A stretch of DNA of 64,000 nucleotides from Topomyia yanbarensis (taxonomy: Eukaryota > Arthropoda > Insecta > Diptera > Culicidae): assembly GCF_030247195.1 (NCBI RefSeq), contig NC_080672.1, positions 346,826,413 through 346,890,412 on the forward strand, in the 5' to 3' direction. Within the stretch, counting starts at the first letter, position 1, and every line of letters starts with the position of its first letter. A model generated the notes under the pieces. That model saw only the letters and a program-made list of their open reading frames with translations, made no database searches and was not told the DNA's origin. Both the position numbers and the translations under genes were made by a program. This document shows positions 42,940-56,616 of this stretch, piece by piece.

Positions 42940-43195
42940 AAATTATATATGAACGTACATAATAAATACGATAATAATGCTTACATAAATTCAAAAATAA
43001 GAAAATAAATGATTGGAAATTGGGAAAGAATAAAATGCAACAAAATAAAATAATTATCCAATGCATAAAATGAGCAAAATAATACAATAAATAGAACGAA
43101 TAAATACTGTTGAAATAAACAAAATAAATTAAACGAATAAGCTGAATTAAATAAATGAAATAAACAAAAAAATGAGATGGATAGAATTTTAACCC
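42940..43195. repeat. AT-rich low-complexity tract
   Basis: Degenerate AAATAAATGAAAT-like words repeat over 250 bases, as at 15470-15620. Confidence 0.6.
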
Positions 43196-43432
43196 ATTAA
43201 TGACCAACCTACTATACAGTGCGCGACAAAATAAGGTTCTCATGTTATGTAAAACTGTATTTTCTTGTATAACTTTTTATTTCGGCCACCTAGCTTTATA
43301 TTATGTTCTAGTAAAATGTTTCAGCAACTGTAATACATATTTCGAATTTTGAAGAAAAAGTGTGTGAGTTATGCCAAATTATTAAGCTTTATATTTTTTC
43401 TATTAAGAGTATAATTTTTGAGAGACAAAAAA

Positions 43433-44882
43433 ACTACAAGGGGCAGCCCTATGGGGTTGCACGAACTGTAGACGTAGGACTATACTACTTAATGTAAAAT
43501 ATTTATTTTCTTAGTATATTTATAGTAATAATAAATCAAATATATTTCTCACGAATGGTTTAATCACAACCAATCAACATCGAGTATTACACATTGAACC
43601 AAATCTTCTTGGTTATCAGGTCATTTCATTTGTAGTAGGTGATCGAATCCGATTGAACTTATTTAAGAAGATCTGAAGAAAGAAGACAGAAAACTGTAAC
43701 CGAACTAATATCTAGAACTAAATCTTCATGGCATAAAATTAGCTTGTAAAAACTTTTCGATTGTGTGTGGTAAAAAACCCGGACCAGTGAAGAAAAATCA
43801 AATTTTAGACAATATAATCACATTGCATATATAGACCAGAATGCTTGGTCTAGTTATATTTTGCCATTATTGTAACTTTCCTAACGTACGCATACAAATA
43901 TATCGAATGCAGTGGTCTTAATCATATATCGAAACTATAAATATACAAGAATCGAAAACAATTCTATATATGGACTTAGATGCGTTTTTCGAGTGACAGT
44001 GTATTCATTCATAAATGGGCTTTGTAGTATGTACCTATTAGTAGAATCAAAATAGGATAGGCTGAGTGGAAATGAGTCACGTGAAGGGGAAATGAATTGA
44101 TCGAACGTAAATAATAAACATTCGTTGTGCAATTTAGTAACAAATTAGATCTAACTACCTACACATTCGACTCAAACGTTAAACCCAAGCGCACAAAGCA
44201 AAATGAATCAACGCTGATGATGATGGTTAGAGCGAAAGAGACAACTAATACCACGACTATGTTAACCGTGTTTGCAAATGGAGCTCGCATGTACAAACTA
44301 TTTTGTGTACGAATGATTATACATAAAAGTGTGCTGGAAACGAGCACATCACAAAAGATAGCATAGTGTTTGAACGGCAAGCACAGTCGCATTCACTGGG
44401 TAGCGTACCTCCACAGGCAGTGTAACGGACTTCTAACTCAGCTACACTAGCTGTGAAAACACACAACGCAGTGACCTGCTTCGTCTGCCGCTCAACAGGC
44501 AACTGAGCTGCACTGGCGAAATCCGTCCGTTTAAATAGTCGATGATGACGTCATTCATAGCAGCGTAGCGCGCTAGGTACACAAATCTGTCGTGCTGGAC
44601 TAGGGAAGCGCTATCTTCTGTGTGTAAATGCGCGATATTTTGACAAGGTTGTTCATTATTTAAATTTTTAATGCCATGATATCAAAAATCTTTGGGTTTA
44701 TCTATTGGAATCTATTCTTAGAAGTATTTCGGGGCGATATGTGCAAAAAAATTGAAAATTTATCGTGAGATGGCTGAATTATATGCGTTTAAAATTGGAC
44801 CACTTTTCGTTACATACCATTTTTGTAGAATTTGCAACGTGCACCCCTGTATCGAAAACAAAGACGTAGTCCTACGTCAAAA
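43433..44882 (+). mobile_element. element B copy 2
   Basis: It starts ACTACAAGGGGCAGCCCTAT, then GACGTAGGACTATACTAC, and ends with the hairpin GACGTAG-TC-CTACGTC (44863-44878) plus AAAA. It is colinear with 50703-52393, with internal deletions and substitutions. No recognisable protein. Confidence 0.78.
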
Positions 44883-45429
44883 GTACGCATTCGAAAAACA
44901 GTTTTCATGTAGGTGAAATTTATAGTAGCTAGTATGTAGTGTGGTCTCTCTTAGCTTTAATGACAAGCTGCAAACGTCGGGGTGAACAAAATCGATTTTG
45001 AAGTAGAATACTTCTAACGTTTCAATATGGGGTGCCGTTTCAAAAATTTCAGTTGAGAAATTTTCCCAGATTTGAAATGCGAATATCTTCCGTTCTACTG
45101 GACGAAATCGAAATATTTTTGCACTATCTGATCGGAAATTTGTGCACGTATTTCGTATTAAATTTCGGAATTACTGCGACTACTATAAATAAACCAAAAC
45201 AAGGATTTTCAGAAAATCCTTCGAAAACAGCGAGAAAAATGCGCAATTTGCCAGCATATCCCACGCAGAGTCGTCAAAAAGGAGCATGTAAGCGTTTCAT
45301 TACATACGGGAATGTTATATATACAGGTCACGCGAGCTTGTTTTGTATCAGTGGGTGCTCGCTTACCACACGAGCAACATGCTCGTCCGGACGGTACAAT
45401 GAGCGGTATCATGTTTGCGTTCCCGTACC

Positions 45430-45673
45430 AAGCGTCATCGCAAGGTTCTTCGTGATAAAATCCAGGGAATCACCAAATCTGCCATTCAGCGTCTGGCTCG
45501 TCGTGGTGGTGTAAAATGCATCTCCGATTTAATCTACGAATGCTGAGGGTGTGCAGGAAAATGTCACCCGAGATGCCGTGACCTACACTGAACACGCCAC
45601 GCGCAAAACCGCAATGAATGTCGTCTATACTCTGAAGCGGCAGGGACGCACTTTGTATGGATTTGGAAGTTGA
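45430..45673 (+). pseudogene. histone H4 pseudogene
   Basis: The frame reads [16 protein letters not shown], then [17 protein letters not shown], a deletion with frameshift and a TGA, then [18 protein letters not shown] and [17 protein letters not shown] followed by a stop. This covers H4 from about residue 16 to the end. The Gly/Lys-rich N-terminal tail is missing, and no 3' stem-loop is seen. Confidence 0.9.
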
Positions 45674-46166
45674 AAAGGTAGAACTCACTTGTATCATTAT
45701 AAAAAACCACCACCAGAATCATTTCAAAGAATAAGTTTGCATTTTCTGTTTCATGGACTGTTTCTCCTTGGAGAGCAATTTGGGTTAAACCCTAAATTAT
45801 GATTTATTTCAGTACGCAAATTGCAAATATGGTCAGAAAGAAACTGGAGTGAAGTGGAAAACATTTTTACTAGGCGCATTCAAAAAAGGTTTCAATTCTC
45901 AAACATTTTACCAAAGTGCCGTATTACATTACTCTCTTTACCCTGAGTGTTCGATAATCTCCGTATTGGAAACACAATTTCAATTTTGTTCTTTATCAAA
46001 AATATGTGGTCGACCAACAAAGGGTGGAGCTACGAAGAACACATATTGAGGACAACACAAAAAAGGACGAGCTTACATTGTGCTGTAGTCAGGTATAAAA
46101 ACTCAGCATGCTGTTGCTCACGCTCAGTTCGTTTCCAGCATCAGCATACAGCAGTTCGTTTGCAGT

Positions 46167-46277
46167 ATCTCCCGCAAAATTCAAATCGCCGTCCGTTTGC
46201 TGCTGTTAGAAGAGTTGGCCAAGCACGCTGTCTTCCATGGCACCAAAACTGTTACCATATACACCAGCTCCAAGTAA
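46167..46277 (+). pseudogene. histone H2B pseudogene (C-terminal part)
   Basis: The frame reads [20 protein letters not shown], then [16 protein letters not shown] and TAA, the C-terminal helix of H2B. The rest is missing. A TATA-like GTATAAAA lies near 46092 and a perfect histone stem-loop follows at 46302-46317. Most of the gene between promoter and C-terminus has been deleted. Confidence 0.88.
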
Positions 46278-46301
46278 ATTTCGAACACTGCCCAAACAAA
46301 A

Positions 46302-46317
46302 GGCCCTTTTCAGGGCC
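46302..46317 (+). promoter_or_regulatory. histone 3' stem-loop (H2B)
   Basis: GGCCCT-TTTC-AGGGCC, a fully paired stem, 25 bases past the H2B stop. Confidence 0.87.
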
Positions 46318-47040
46318 ATCAATTTATCGACAAAGAATGAAATTGAAATTTTGTTATTACAAGCAGCAGAAAGTGGCTTGTCAAGAGCGTTGGATGGTAA
46401 GTGAGCCACTTGTAAACAATACCGTCGCTTTCACATAGAATGGCACAAAATCAAAAGTTATTTGTAGACAGTTTAGTGTAATGATTCAATTTACAAAAAT
46501 CGAACGTTTTCTAACGTTTCGATATAGGTGCTCCGTTTCAAAAATTTCGGCCAGAATGTTGCTTGTTTTTCTAAAAGTGAAAATCTGCTATTGTACTGAA
46601 TGGAAACCTTCGATTTTTGCGATGATTGGAAATAGTTGTGACTAGTTGTGTAGAATGTTCAATTACTGAAAATAACGGATTTTGTGAAAGCAGTGGTTGG
46701 TCCATACAATTCGATTCCAAGCGAGCCAGACTAGTTTTCGTTGGAAGGTCCATCTCTGACAATAGAAATAAACTATTTTATTTTGAATTCAACTACAACT
46801 TCCTTGAAAACAGCACAGCTAAAAAACTTTTGGGAAAAACGCGCAAGCCTAAATTTTCCATGATCAAAATTAGTGCCCCCACCGCACAGCATCATCAAGA
46901 TTGATAGTTATTCAAGCCGGGAGGAAAGGGGGAGGGAGGTTGTAAGGCAATGGAAAATTTCATGTATAATAATAATACTTTATAATTGGCTGGTTCTGAA
47001 AACAACTTGTTGGTTTGTGGTTTATTTTGGGTCACAATTT

Positions 47041-47533
<493 letters not shown>

Positions 47534-49701
47534 CTACTTCTCTGATGCTGGTAGTAGGACGACGGTTAAACGCTCGTTTGCGTGCCTTCATTCATAAAAG
47601 TTCAACAATATTTTCAAAGAATGTTGCAAATTGTCAACTTGATAATTCCAAAAATACTTTAAATAAACTATGAATGTGCAAAAGACGACAAAATCGCATA
47701 GAAATTGCTTATTCCAGAGCAGAATTTACTGGTCTAAAGTGTATTCTACTTCACTCCGGTTATGTCTCTGACATTACCCACCCATCTTTTTTTATTTCGT
47801 CAATAGGGTGTCGCTTTCCACGTTAGAGTGGTTCAAAAAATCTTGATTTTTCAAAAGTTGATTTTTTTTAAATCATAGCTTTTGAATCGCTGAACCGATT
47901 TTCATTGGTAACAGGTCAATTAAAAGGTGATTAAGTGTAGTTTCAAGAAAAAATTGCAAACTTTAAAAAATGCTGATTTTTTTTCATGATAAAAATACGC
48001 AATAATTGCTTGTTTTATTTTTACTGTGAGGGGCTTTAACTACTCCATACTTTTATATTTTTATTTGAAAGATCATTTGATTCTACACAGATGCTGTGAC
48101 TCGATGAAGATGGATGGTGAACTACCATGCGGTTTCATCGTTTCCAAGCATGTGGGATGTATATATAGGGGTGCAAAGTAATTTTATTTTCAAAAAATTG
48201 TATCTCCGAATCCTCTGGAGTGAGCCCCCTAATTTTTGGGTATGTTGTTATGTAAGTTAAAAATTAAAAAAACTAGGAGTGGGTAATGTCCGGGACATAA
48301 CCGCGGTGTTGACGTAGGACTAAACTTGGGCATATCATATGACATTCATGGATAATTTGAGCCAATGCACTTTTTGAATGAATGTTTACTGGAAATTTTA
48401 TGTCGAATGAGATTGCCACATTCACTGATTTTCTAGGACTTGCAAAAACCTTCGGGTTTGTAGATTAATTTGATAAACATTTGCTTATATGAATCACTGG
48501 TACATGTACAGAAGAATTGAACATGCCATAATAACTCAATCCAAGTTATTAGGGCATGTTCAGGAGCGTTATATTTTTTCAAAGTAGAACTGAAACATTC
48601 ACATCCCCAGCAGAGCGTTTTGTTTTATTATTTCGAACAGTTGTGTTTCAAAATTTAAAACTGTTATACGACGCCGTTCTATTTGTTGCTGATTATAAAA
48701 CACGTTTAGAACTGTGTTTTAAATACATGCAAAGTTTTCAGCACAGACACTTAGACCCGATAGACTGGGGGAAAATAAATTTGAATGCAGTAACGCTGAA
48801 GGCATGGCGAGACATGAATTTTAAACTGAATAGAACACCCGCTAAAACTGCTGCTGGGGACAGAAAGTTCCAGTTTTTAGAATTTTCAGTTTTATGTTAT
48901 AGAACTGTAAAAATTTTAAATCTAAAACTGAAACACTCCTGAACATGCTCTTAAATGGAACTTTTTAATTCAATTCTTTCTCCATTATGTTTTCATCCTA
49001 AAAGGAACGGTTTTCAGATAACTATTTTTGGTGATACCAGACGAGAATCCTTTCTAACGATTCGAACCTTGCCCGAATTCGTTTCTGCTGCGTACATACA
49101 CGAACATTCCCCTTTCACAGCTCACATCGAATGAGCATTGTATATCGCAATGCGATCTCTTTTATAAACTTCTTAGTGCAGATGGAAGTCCATCCTTTTG
49201 TGCGACAAATGGAAATATTTTCATCATTCTTTTTGCGGCTTTCGCTTAGTAGCAGGGTTGCCACATTCACTAATGTTCTTGAAAGATTTGCAAAAACCAC
49301 CAATCAAAGCAGGCTAATTAATGCTTTTACAAAATCTATCAAAATTTACGGTAAAGTCTACGGAATCTACTACACAATTGTTTTGATTATTTCCCAACGA
49401 ATCGCGCAAAAATCTGTTTGTTCCGTACAGCACAGCGCAAATAATTGACGTTGGAAAACAAATCGGCAACTTCAGCTGCCAAACACTTAGAAACGATCGA
49501 AGCATTTTTCCGTCAATGTCACTTTTCTGGCTCAAATTTTTGTAGGTATTTTCTTGCTTCCGTCTAATTGGTCAGTTTATTAGTTTTATCGTACATTTTT
49601 CGGATATTATTATAGAAAATAACTAACCCGATAAGAGGGAAGTTATTTTCCAAAGCACGAAATGGAAATTTCAATTGTAATTCTTCTGAGAACGATTTTG
49701 T

Positions 49702-49717
49702 GGTCCTAATTAGAACC
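49702..49717 (-). promoter_or_regulatory. degenerate histone stem-loop (left arm)
   Basis: The minus strand reads GGTTCT-AATT-AGGACC: the stem is intact but the loop departs from TTTC. Confidence 0.7.
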
Positions 49718-49752
49718 GTTTGTTGTGAATATTATTTCGCCGTTTCCCGCTC

Positions 49753-50090
49753 GGCATGATGATTATTCGCTTGGTATGGATAGCGCACAAATTGGTATCT
49801 TCCAACAAACTAACCAGGCAGGCCTCGCTGGCTTCTTAGAGGGCCATTACGGCTGAGCTCCGGAAGAGTAGATCGGTTTTGAAATGCTGTGCAATCTCAC
49901 AGACCAGGCACTGGAAGAGCAGCTTGCGAATTAGTAACTCTGTCCACTTCTGAGAGCGATGAATTTCACGCAGGGCGACGACAGTTCTTGGTTGGCAGCG
50001 ATAAGGCAGTAGCTATGATTTGGTTGGTGGTCAAAATGCAGCTTCTCGTTGAGCAGCACACGTACGTGTTTTCCGCTCTGTGGCTTAGAC
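49753..50090 (-). pseudogene. histone H3 pseudogene (left arm)
   Basis: Identical to 60063-60400 in reverse. The frame includes [13 protein letters not shown] text, [35 protein letters not shown], a stop, then [20 protein letters not shown] and IIMP, so the core and C-terminus of H3 are preserved and the N-terminal tail is scrambled. Confidence 0.85.
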
Positions 50091-50404
50091 ACGTCTGGCT
50101 TTAAGAAAAACTGTGACACCCATATTTATAGGTTCTAGCATTAATGTTGATTCGCATTAAAAGTAGTTTTTGAACTTTTTAAACAAGTTTTACATAGCAA
50201 ACAAGGTATCAATAGCAAGCGTTGAACGTTTTCCTTTCGATTTATGAAACAATATTAGTAATTCCTTTAGTAGGAGAAAAGTTATTAAGGTTCAAAGTGT
50301 ACGTAACGCATCCGTTTTGAAAATTTTGAAATGACACCCAGTATAGTAAAGAAAGACGTAAGTCCTACGTCAAAAAAACAACTTTTGAATAATCACGATT
50401 TTTG

Positions 50405-50665
50405 AACTGCACACTTAGAAAAAATGAAAATTACATTTGATGTAAACAACATTGTGGTGTAATTTGCTACCTAATAATGGAATTTTACATGTTTTGACAC
50501 GTGAAATGAAATATTGTGTCTCTTTTGATGTAGATCTCGGTTGAATGGAGATAGAGAATTGTGAACAAAGCGCATTTTTACATGTTCTTGAATGTAAATT
50601 CAAGTGAATTGTGACGCTCCTTTTATGTGCATCTTGCGAGATGTAAATATTTTTAAGTGTGTGGT
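50405..50665. repeat. dispersed repeat, inverted copy of 14998-15240
   Basis: It starts CACTTAGAAAAAATGAAAAT and contains TTACATTTGATGTAAA, TCTTTTGATGTA and GACGCTCCTTTTATGTGCAT, matching the complement of 14998-15240. Confidence 0.6.
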
Positions 50666-50702
50666 CTAGCGTGGAAAGGGATACCCTAATGACGAAATAA
50701 AA

Positions 50703-52393
50703 ACTACAAGGGGCAGCCCTATGGGGTTGCACGAACTGCAGACGTAGGACTATACTACTTAATGTAAAATATTTAGTGTGTGGGAAAAAACACCCGGACC
50801 GGTGAAGTAAAATCAAATTTTAGACAATATAATCACATCTCATGTATAGACCAAGCTTTCTAGTTGCTCTCAAACAGATCCTAAAAGTTCAAACACCCAT
50901 GGATAACCCCAAGTTTGTAGATGTGTTTCGATGCCACAGGATTGTAAAATGGTTAATATTACGTCATGAAAATTCAATTCTTCCGTGACAATTTTTTTTG
51001 CCTGCAAAATGCCCTGTGTGTATGCAAAGCTCATGATTTGTTGCATTGATTGGAAAATGCTTTCCAACGCTGCGCATTGCATACATACAGGACATTTTGC
51101 AGGTCACCAGAAGCTGTTCATTTTACCACCGCCACATGTTCATTTTACCCACTCGCTATAAACATGTCTCAGTTTTGAACATGTTTAGAAATCAAGAATC
51201 ATGTTTGAAAAAATGTGTTTATGACGAAGTATTTTTACCAGATATGTACAAAACATGTCTAACAAGAAACATATAAGGTGATTGTAATATCTCATTCACT
51301 TATTAGTTAGAAAATAATGACTTTGCTTAACGTGTTCATTTTACCGCCAGTTCCCCTACCTACTAACACATTCGCCCCAAACATTGAACCCAAGCGCACA
51401 ATGCAAAATGAGTCAACGTTGATGATGATGGGTTGAGCGAAAGAGACAACTAGTACCACCACGACACTATTAACGCATTTCACCAAAATTCCACGCGGCC
51501 TTTCCCGATTGAAAGGAACGGCCGCGCTTAGCCCATCTGTCATAATATCGTGATTTTGCATAGCGAAGGGCTGATGGTAACACATTTTGTTCCAAAAAAC
51601 AGCCCTGCGTTATGCAACACTTTGTGCAGGTTGATTATACCAGTTGCAAGTGGGGCCAAATTCACCAAGTTCCGTAAAATTCCTTTTAAATTACAGAATT
51701 GATAAAATTGCTTAGATAAGCTAAACTAATTAATCAAATCCTGTTTTAAAAACTGTCCTTGCGTTTAAACCAAAATAAGAAGCTTACTACTATCACTACA
51801 TTACTTAATTTCAAGCGCAAATAGCAAATACATGTGCTAGTTAAACCAAAAATTTACTGGCAACATTACAGTGGCATTTGGGAAGCAGTGGTCGCCTGTT
51901 GGACGACACAGGGTAGCGTCCCTCCACAGCCAGTGTAACGGACTTCTAACTCAGCTACACTGGCTGTAAAAAACACAGCGCAGTGATCTGCTTCGCCAGC
52001 CGTTCAACAGGGAACTGAGCGTGGCTGGCCAAGTCCGTTCTTTAAATAGTCGATGATGACGTCATTCATAGAAGGGTAGCGCGCTAGGTACACCAATCTG
52101 TCGTACAGGGCTTGGGAAGCGCTATCTTCTGTGTGTTAATGCGCGATATATTGACAAGGCTGTATATTATTTAATTTTTTAATGCTATGATATCAAAAAT
52201 CTTTGGGTTTATCTATTGAAATCTATTCTTAGAAGTATTTCGGGGCGATTTATGCAAAAAATTTGAAAATTTATCGTGAGATGGCTGAATTATATGCGTT
52301 TAAAATTGGACCACTTTTCGTTACATACCATTTTTGTAGAATTTTCAACGTGCACCCCTATATCGAAAACAAAGACGTAGTCCTACGTCAAAA
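50703..52393 (+). mobile_element. element B copy 3 (longest)
   Basis: It runs from ACTACAAGGGGCAGCCCTAT and GACGTAGGACTATACTAC to the terminal hairpin GACGTAG-TC-CTACGTC (52374-52389). Internal landmarks are ACCGGTGAAGTAAAATCAAA, AACATGTCTAACAAGAAACA, GCGGCCTTTCCCGATTGAAA and CTGGCTGTAAAAAACACAGC. No protein frame stands out; function and cargo are unknown. Confidence 0.78.
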
Positions 52394-53569
52394 ATATGTA
52401 CCTAATATTTTTCGGTAAGAAACGATTCTACCAAATATTACAGAATTCTGAAAGATAATATAACTTTTGTTCATGGAATTGCTGTATATTTACCAAGTGT
52501 AATAAGAATGCAATAGACATTTCCACAATGCTATATTGAACGTAACCAGTTATTAAATCATAGTTTGAATGAATGAGAAAATCACAATTCGACATAGATA
52601 TTTCATCATTCATTAAATCGAAAATGTAAATAAACTGAGTTTTCGCTATTATGACATTATGCGACTAAAATACTACAAGATTTAAAAAACGGTTAAAACG
52701 GTTTTTAATTCGATTTATAATTAAAGAAAACAAAACGGCGAAACATGCGTTTTCTTCGAGATTTCGACTTAGGCTCTTCTTCTCATATGGGATATAAAGG
52801 CTAAACTTACATTTTTGGACAGAATCGGGGCGAATGGTTATCATTCATAAAATTATTCTGTAAATGGCGGTTCTATTATATAAATGATAAATTATATCTA
52901 TTATGACCATGTCTACTCGGTGGTTGTTGCACATAAACATTAGAATATTTCGATATTTTCATGAAATTTGAAGAAAAGATGCACGCGCCCTTTCATTTGC
53001 ATTGCGTTTCTATGCGTCCATTGACTGAGCCCTATTAGAAATATTCTGTCAAACTCGCTTATTTATCCAGCTCTACCTAGCAAGACAGAGTCAGTTTAGC
53101 CCATTTAACCGCGCCCTTCTGAAAATCATGTTCACGGTTTAGTTTTTTCGCAAATGGCGCTTGCTGAAGGGCGGAATCACGACAGGAATGCAAATTGGGC
53201 GTAAGCTTTCTTTTAGTTTCTACCCACTTAAAACATATAGGAATTAAATTCGTTGTTATATTGGTATAAGGATTAATCAGAGATGCTTTAGGTAAATCTT
53301 GGCCATATAGTAATTTATACCTATACAATAAAAACATCTTCGAATATCCATTGGAGTACATTGCGACTTAGGCCCTAATGAAAGATCTATGTCGAATTGT
53401 ACCACAAGGTGGATTAAAACGGGTTTTGCACTTTCGACTGTCAGAGCGCCTTGCGAATAGTTTTCTGGAAGCTTACGTGGAATTTGATCTACTGGTGTTC
53501 GCATTGTTACAAATTTCTAAAATCTTTGATTACCAGCTATTCAATAAACGGTACATGATTTTCGGAGTA
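52394..53569. other. intergenic sequence without recognisable gene
   Basis: AT-rich; no coding-like frame or repeat boundary. Confidence 0.5.
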
Positions 53570-55509
53570 CAGGTATACCTCGATTTAACATACATTTTCC
53601 GATTCAATCATGTACGTTAAATCGAATTTTATGTAAAATCGAAACACAAAAGAAATATTTGTTTTCGAATAGAATTTTTTTTTATTCATCACACGAAATA
53701 TTTACGAGGATATTACTGATTGTATCCACCTAACAGTGACATAGAAACCACATATTCTCAATTAAACAATTAGATTGCTCTTCTGAACATAAACGACATA
53801 TTTATCTTAACCTTGCCAAGTATTCGCCAATTCTAACTCATATTCATTTCATAAAGTTCATTGCAAAATTTTCTCAGAATTCAGGATAACTTATAAGAAT
53901 AGTCAACAAAGTTGGATTAACCATTGTGTGCGTGAAGAGCACAATGCCTAATTTTAGTAAGTAAGAAAATTTGTGTTTCTATTTTTCTCATCTTTATCTT
54001 GGTAGTCAGATAATCGCAAAATTCAAAATGAGAACACTACTTTAGTTCATGAGCAAACGACTAGTCACGAAGTTTTGTAAGCACAGGAGTTCTATTTGCA
54101 GAAAAAAAAAACAACCAAATCGAGCCATTGTAGCGCTATACTGCCCATGATCGCATATCAGTCCCATAAAGATAGGAAATCCCGTAGAAAACGGGACAAC
54201 TATGCGATCATGGGTAGTATGGTTCTCCTTAAATAAAAAGGTGGATTAATTCATTTTGTACACGACAGATACAATACCTCAGTTTAAAAGTCGAACTCAT
54301 CAGAATGAATAAGACATTTCAATTACAATACAAAAATATTTTTAAAAAATTGTTTAATCCTTATGTACGACGAGGAGGTGGAATTCACTGGAATGTTGAT
54401 GTCACTATTATCGATCTCCAAAATAGCCGCGTAGCATGTGATGTCTAAAGCCAAGAATTGATCCACTGGTTTCCTGCTCCCACGTTGTAACAGGCGACAA
54501 AGACGGAAATCTTCTTTTCATTTTTTTGCATCTATCTCCTTTTTTACACATTTTATTAGCTTATTATTTATTGGATCTATCTCCTAGATTTCTATTTAAA
54601 CGTGAACATTTATTATGGTACTCCTGAGGGCCAAGTATCAAAATTCTTCGATCATCTTAAATCGTACGCAAATGCCAGTACAGTTTATTCGAATCCCAAT
54701 CTCTACTAACGACCATTCTCTACCCTTGCAGTTGTTGAGAGTAATATATACAGATATACAGAATACGCAGTAATATATGAAGAATATCATCACAATCAGT
54801 GTCGGACTAACATTGCTTTTTGTGCTTCCTCTGTTTAGATTAAGTAATGACTGGCACCGGTATTGATAAATAAACATCGTGAGCTTACCAGGAGTCGTAC
54901 ATTGAAGGAAGACTTGTATCTTCCATCATTATCGTCTATTGCATTTTTTTGCAAGAGGAATCGATCCATAATGAAGTTGTCGAGCTTACGTTCTTTCAAG
55001 CTCTAGTTGGGTGCGTTAACATCGAGGAACTGTCATCACTTCATTACAAATTTCCAACAGTTTCGTAATAACTGCTACAGCCCCAATGCCTATTAGTGGG
55101 ACTCACCGTCCGCCAATATCTCATCACCGCCCTATACCTTCCATTAACCATATCTTTCCAGTTATCTATTTTTAGCGTACACATAAAAACCCATAAAACT
55201 ATTATCAGGAAATAACTTGAACCACAAATTCGTGTATTCATTTTACTGTGCGGTATCAAAATAATGTTTTTGTATCTCAGAATCTTAAACTTCATCTAGC
55301 GAAAAAACGAAAATAAATTATGTTTCTTTAAGCATTGGAAGCGGATCATAGAATAAAATTGATATTGATTCTTAACATTTCGTTTTAGTAACATTGACAT
55401 TAAAAATTTTTTGCATGTATGTTAAATCGAGGTAAAAATTACGTTAAATCGAAATATGTTAAATCGAGGGTATGTTAAATCGTGAGTATGTTAAATCGAG
55501 GTATACCTG
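53570..55509. mobile_element. 1.94-kb pogo/Tigger-like non-autonomous element
   Basis: The ends CAGGTATACCTCGATTTAAC and its exact complement are flanked by TA on both sides (53568-53569 and 55510-55511). The right subterminal region holds five GTTAAATCG words within 80 bases and the left has two in opposite orientation. No DDE transposase frame is seen. The end sequence is typical of pogo/Tigger relatives. Confidence 0.78.
54139..54219. repeat. 81-bp palindrome inside the pogo-like element
   Basis: TACTGCCCATGATCGCATA is inverted as TATGCGATCATGGGTAGTA with one mismatch, and the inner TCCCATAAAG..CGGGA part also pairs partly. Probably a nested MITE. Confidence 0.7.
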
Positions 55510-55755
55510 TATTTATTATGTTGTACGAATATGAAAACGAATTAAAACTGTTTAATGAAAAGCGAAATGAACTTCGCAAGCACAACCATTCGTGTTGGGA
55601 AAGGATGGAATGGAAAAGCAACTGATGTGCTTCTTCGTTGGTTGTTGTACTGTCCATTAAAGCATATGAGTCTCATATGGATTTTTGTCGAAAATAAGTT
55701 ATTTGTTGGATTGTATTCTGAATCACGACTGAATCGCAATGCTCAAATAAGATTA

Positions 55756-56102
55756 GGCTGCATCCATAAATGACGTGACATTTTTTGAGTGATTTTTAAC
55801 ACCCCCTCCCCCATCGTAACATTTTGTCACAAACCTCTAAATACCCCCTGGTAATTAGGTGGCTTGACATAACCCTCCCCACCCCTCCCCCCCCCTTGCC
55901 ACCGAAAAAAATTTAAAAAAAAATAAAAGACGATGTTAGATGAAACGGGTAAGATTGTCGTGACATCAGGTCCACTCATATTCCCCTTTAAAAAAGTTAC
56001 GTAGCATGACATAAACCCCTACCCCCTGTTGTCACACATGATCACAAAATACAAAATTCCCCCCTCCAACATTTAATGCTACGTCATTTATGATTGCACC
56101 TT
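55756..56102. mobile_element. MITE with TGCATCCATAAATGACG ends
   Basis: GGCTGCATCCATAAATGACG at the left and ACGTCATTTATGATTGCACC at the right are inverted copies, with TA at both flanks. The inside is C-rich with CCCCCTCCCCC-like runs. Confidence 0.72.
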
Positions 56103-56616
56103 TACCAGGTTTGTTTAGAAAATATAAAAAAAACTACCAAAACATGGTTGTCCCATCCCAAAGGCTCAATGAAAATGTGAATCTTGAACAGCGTTTTTCT
56201 CGGCTTGCCATTTTTGAATATGGTACTCTTATGCTTTAATAGGCAGTATAGCTAATGCTCGCGTGTTATCGTAGCACCAGGTTGCTATGGTTCATTTTAT
56301 AAGCCACCAGAATGCATCCCAACTGAAGAAAGATTGCTTGTGAAAGGTGAACAAACAGTTTGTGATGCGATTCATTTACGCCTTCTTATTGTGGTAGATA
56401 TGGGTCACTCCACGTCAGATTTCCAATCCACATTGTAATTCCTTCCAAAATTTAAGTCTTCAGCTAATAATAATTGAGACGTATTTTTGTATTGGCTGAT
56501 TTTGATTTGTCTCTTTTGGTCAAGTTATGAGTTTTTGAATTTTTGAAGTTTGTAAAATTGAAGATTTCTTAATCACTGATAACTTGGAAACTACTCGATA
56601 TCTGGAAAAAATCCTT

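Larger units (their letters stand above)
48268..50375 (-). mobile_element. left arm of a 2.1-kb inverted repeat; unit carrying H3
   Basis: Positions here and in 59778-61885 sum to 110153 at every point I checked across the arm, from 48281 to 50371, so there is no net insertion or deletion between arms. Longer open frames are identical between arms. On the minus strand the unit starts TTTT with the hairpin GACGTA-GGACT-TACGTC (R end) and finishes with TAGTCCTACGTCAA then CCGCGGTTATGTCCCGGACA and TTACCCACTC (L end). Cargo: an H3 pseudogene and its stem-loop. Confidence 0.8.

Noticed and set aside
48556..48942. 128-codon frame present identically in both inverted arms
   Set aside because: Identity follows from arm identity, not selection; composition is not protein-like and no start context or domain is seen.
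49060..49080. tRNA T-loop-like GGTTCGAATC (minus strand)
   Set aside because: No cloverleaf can be formed around it; no tRNA gene was found anywhere in the window.
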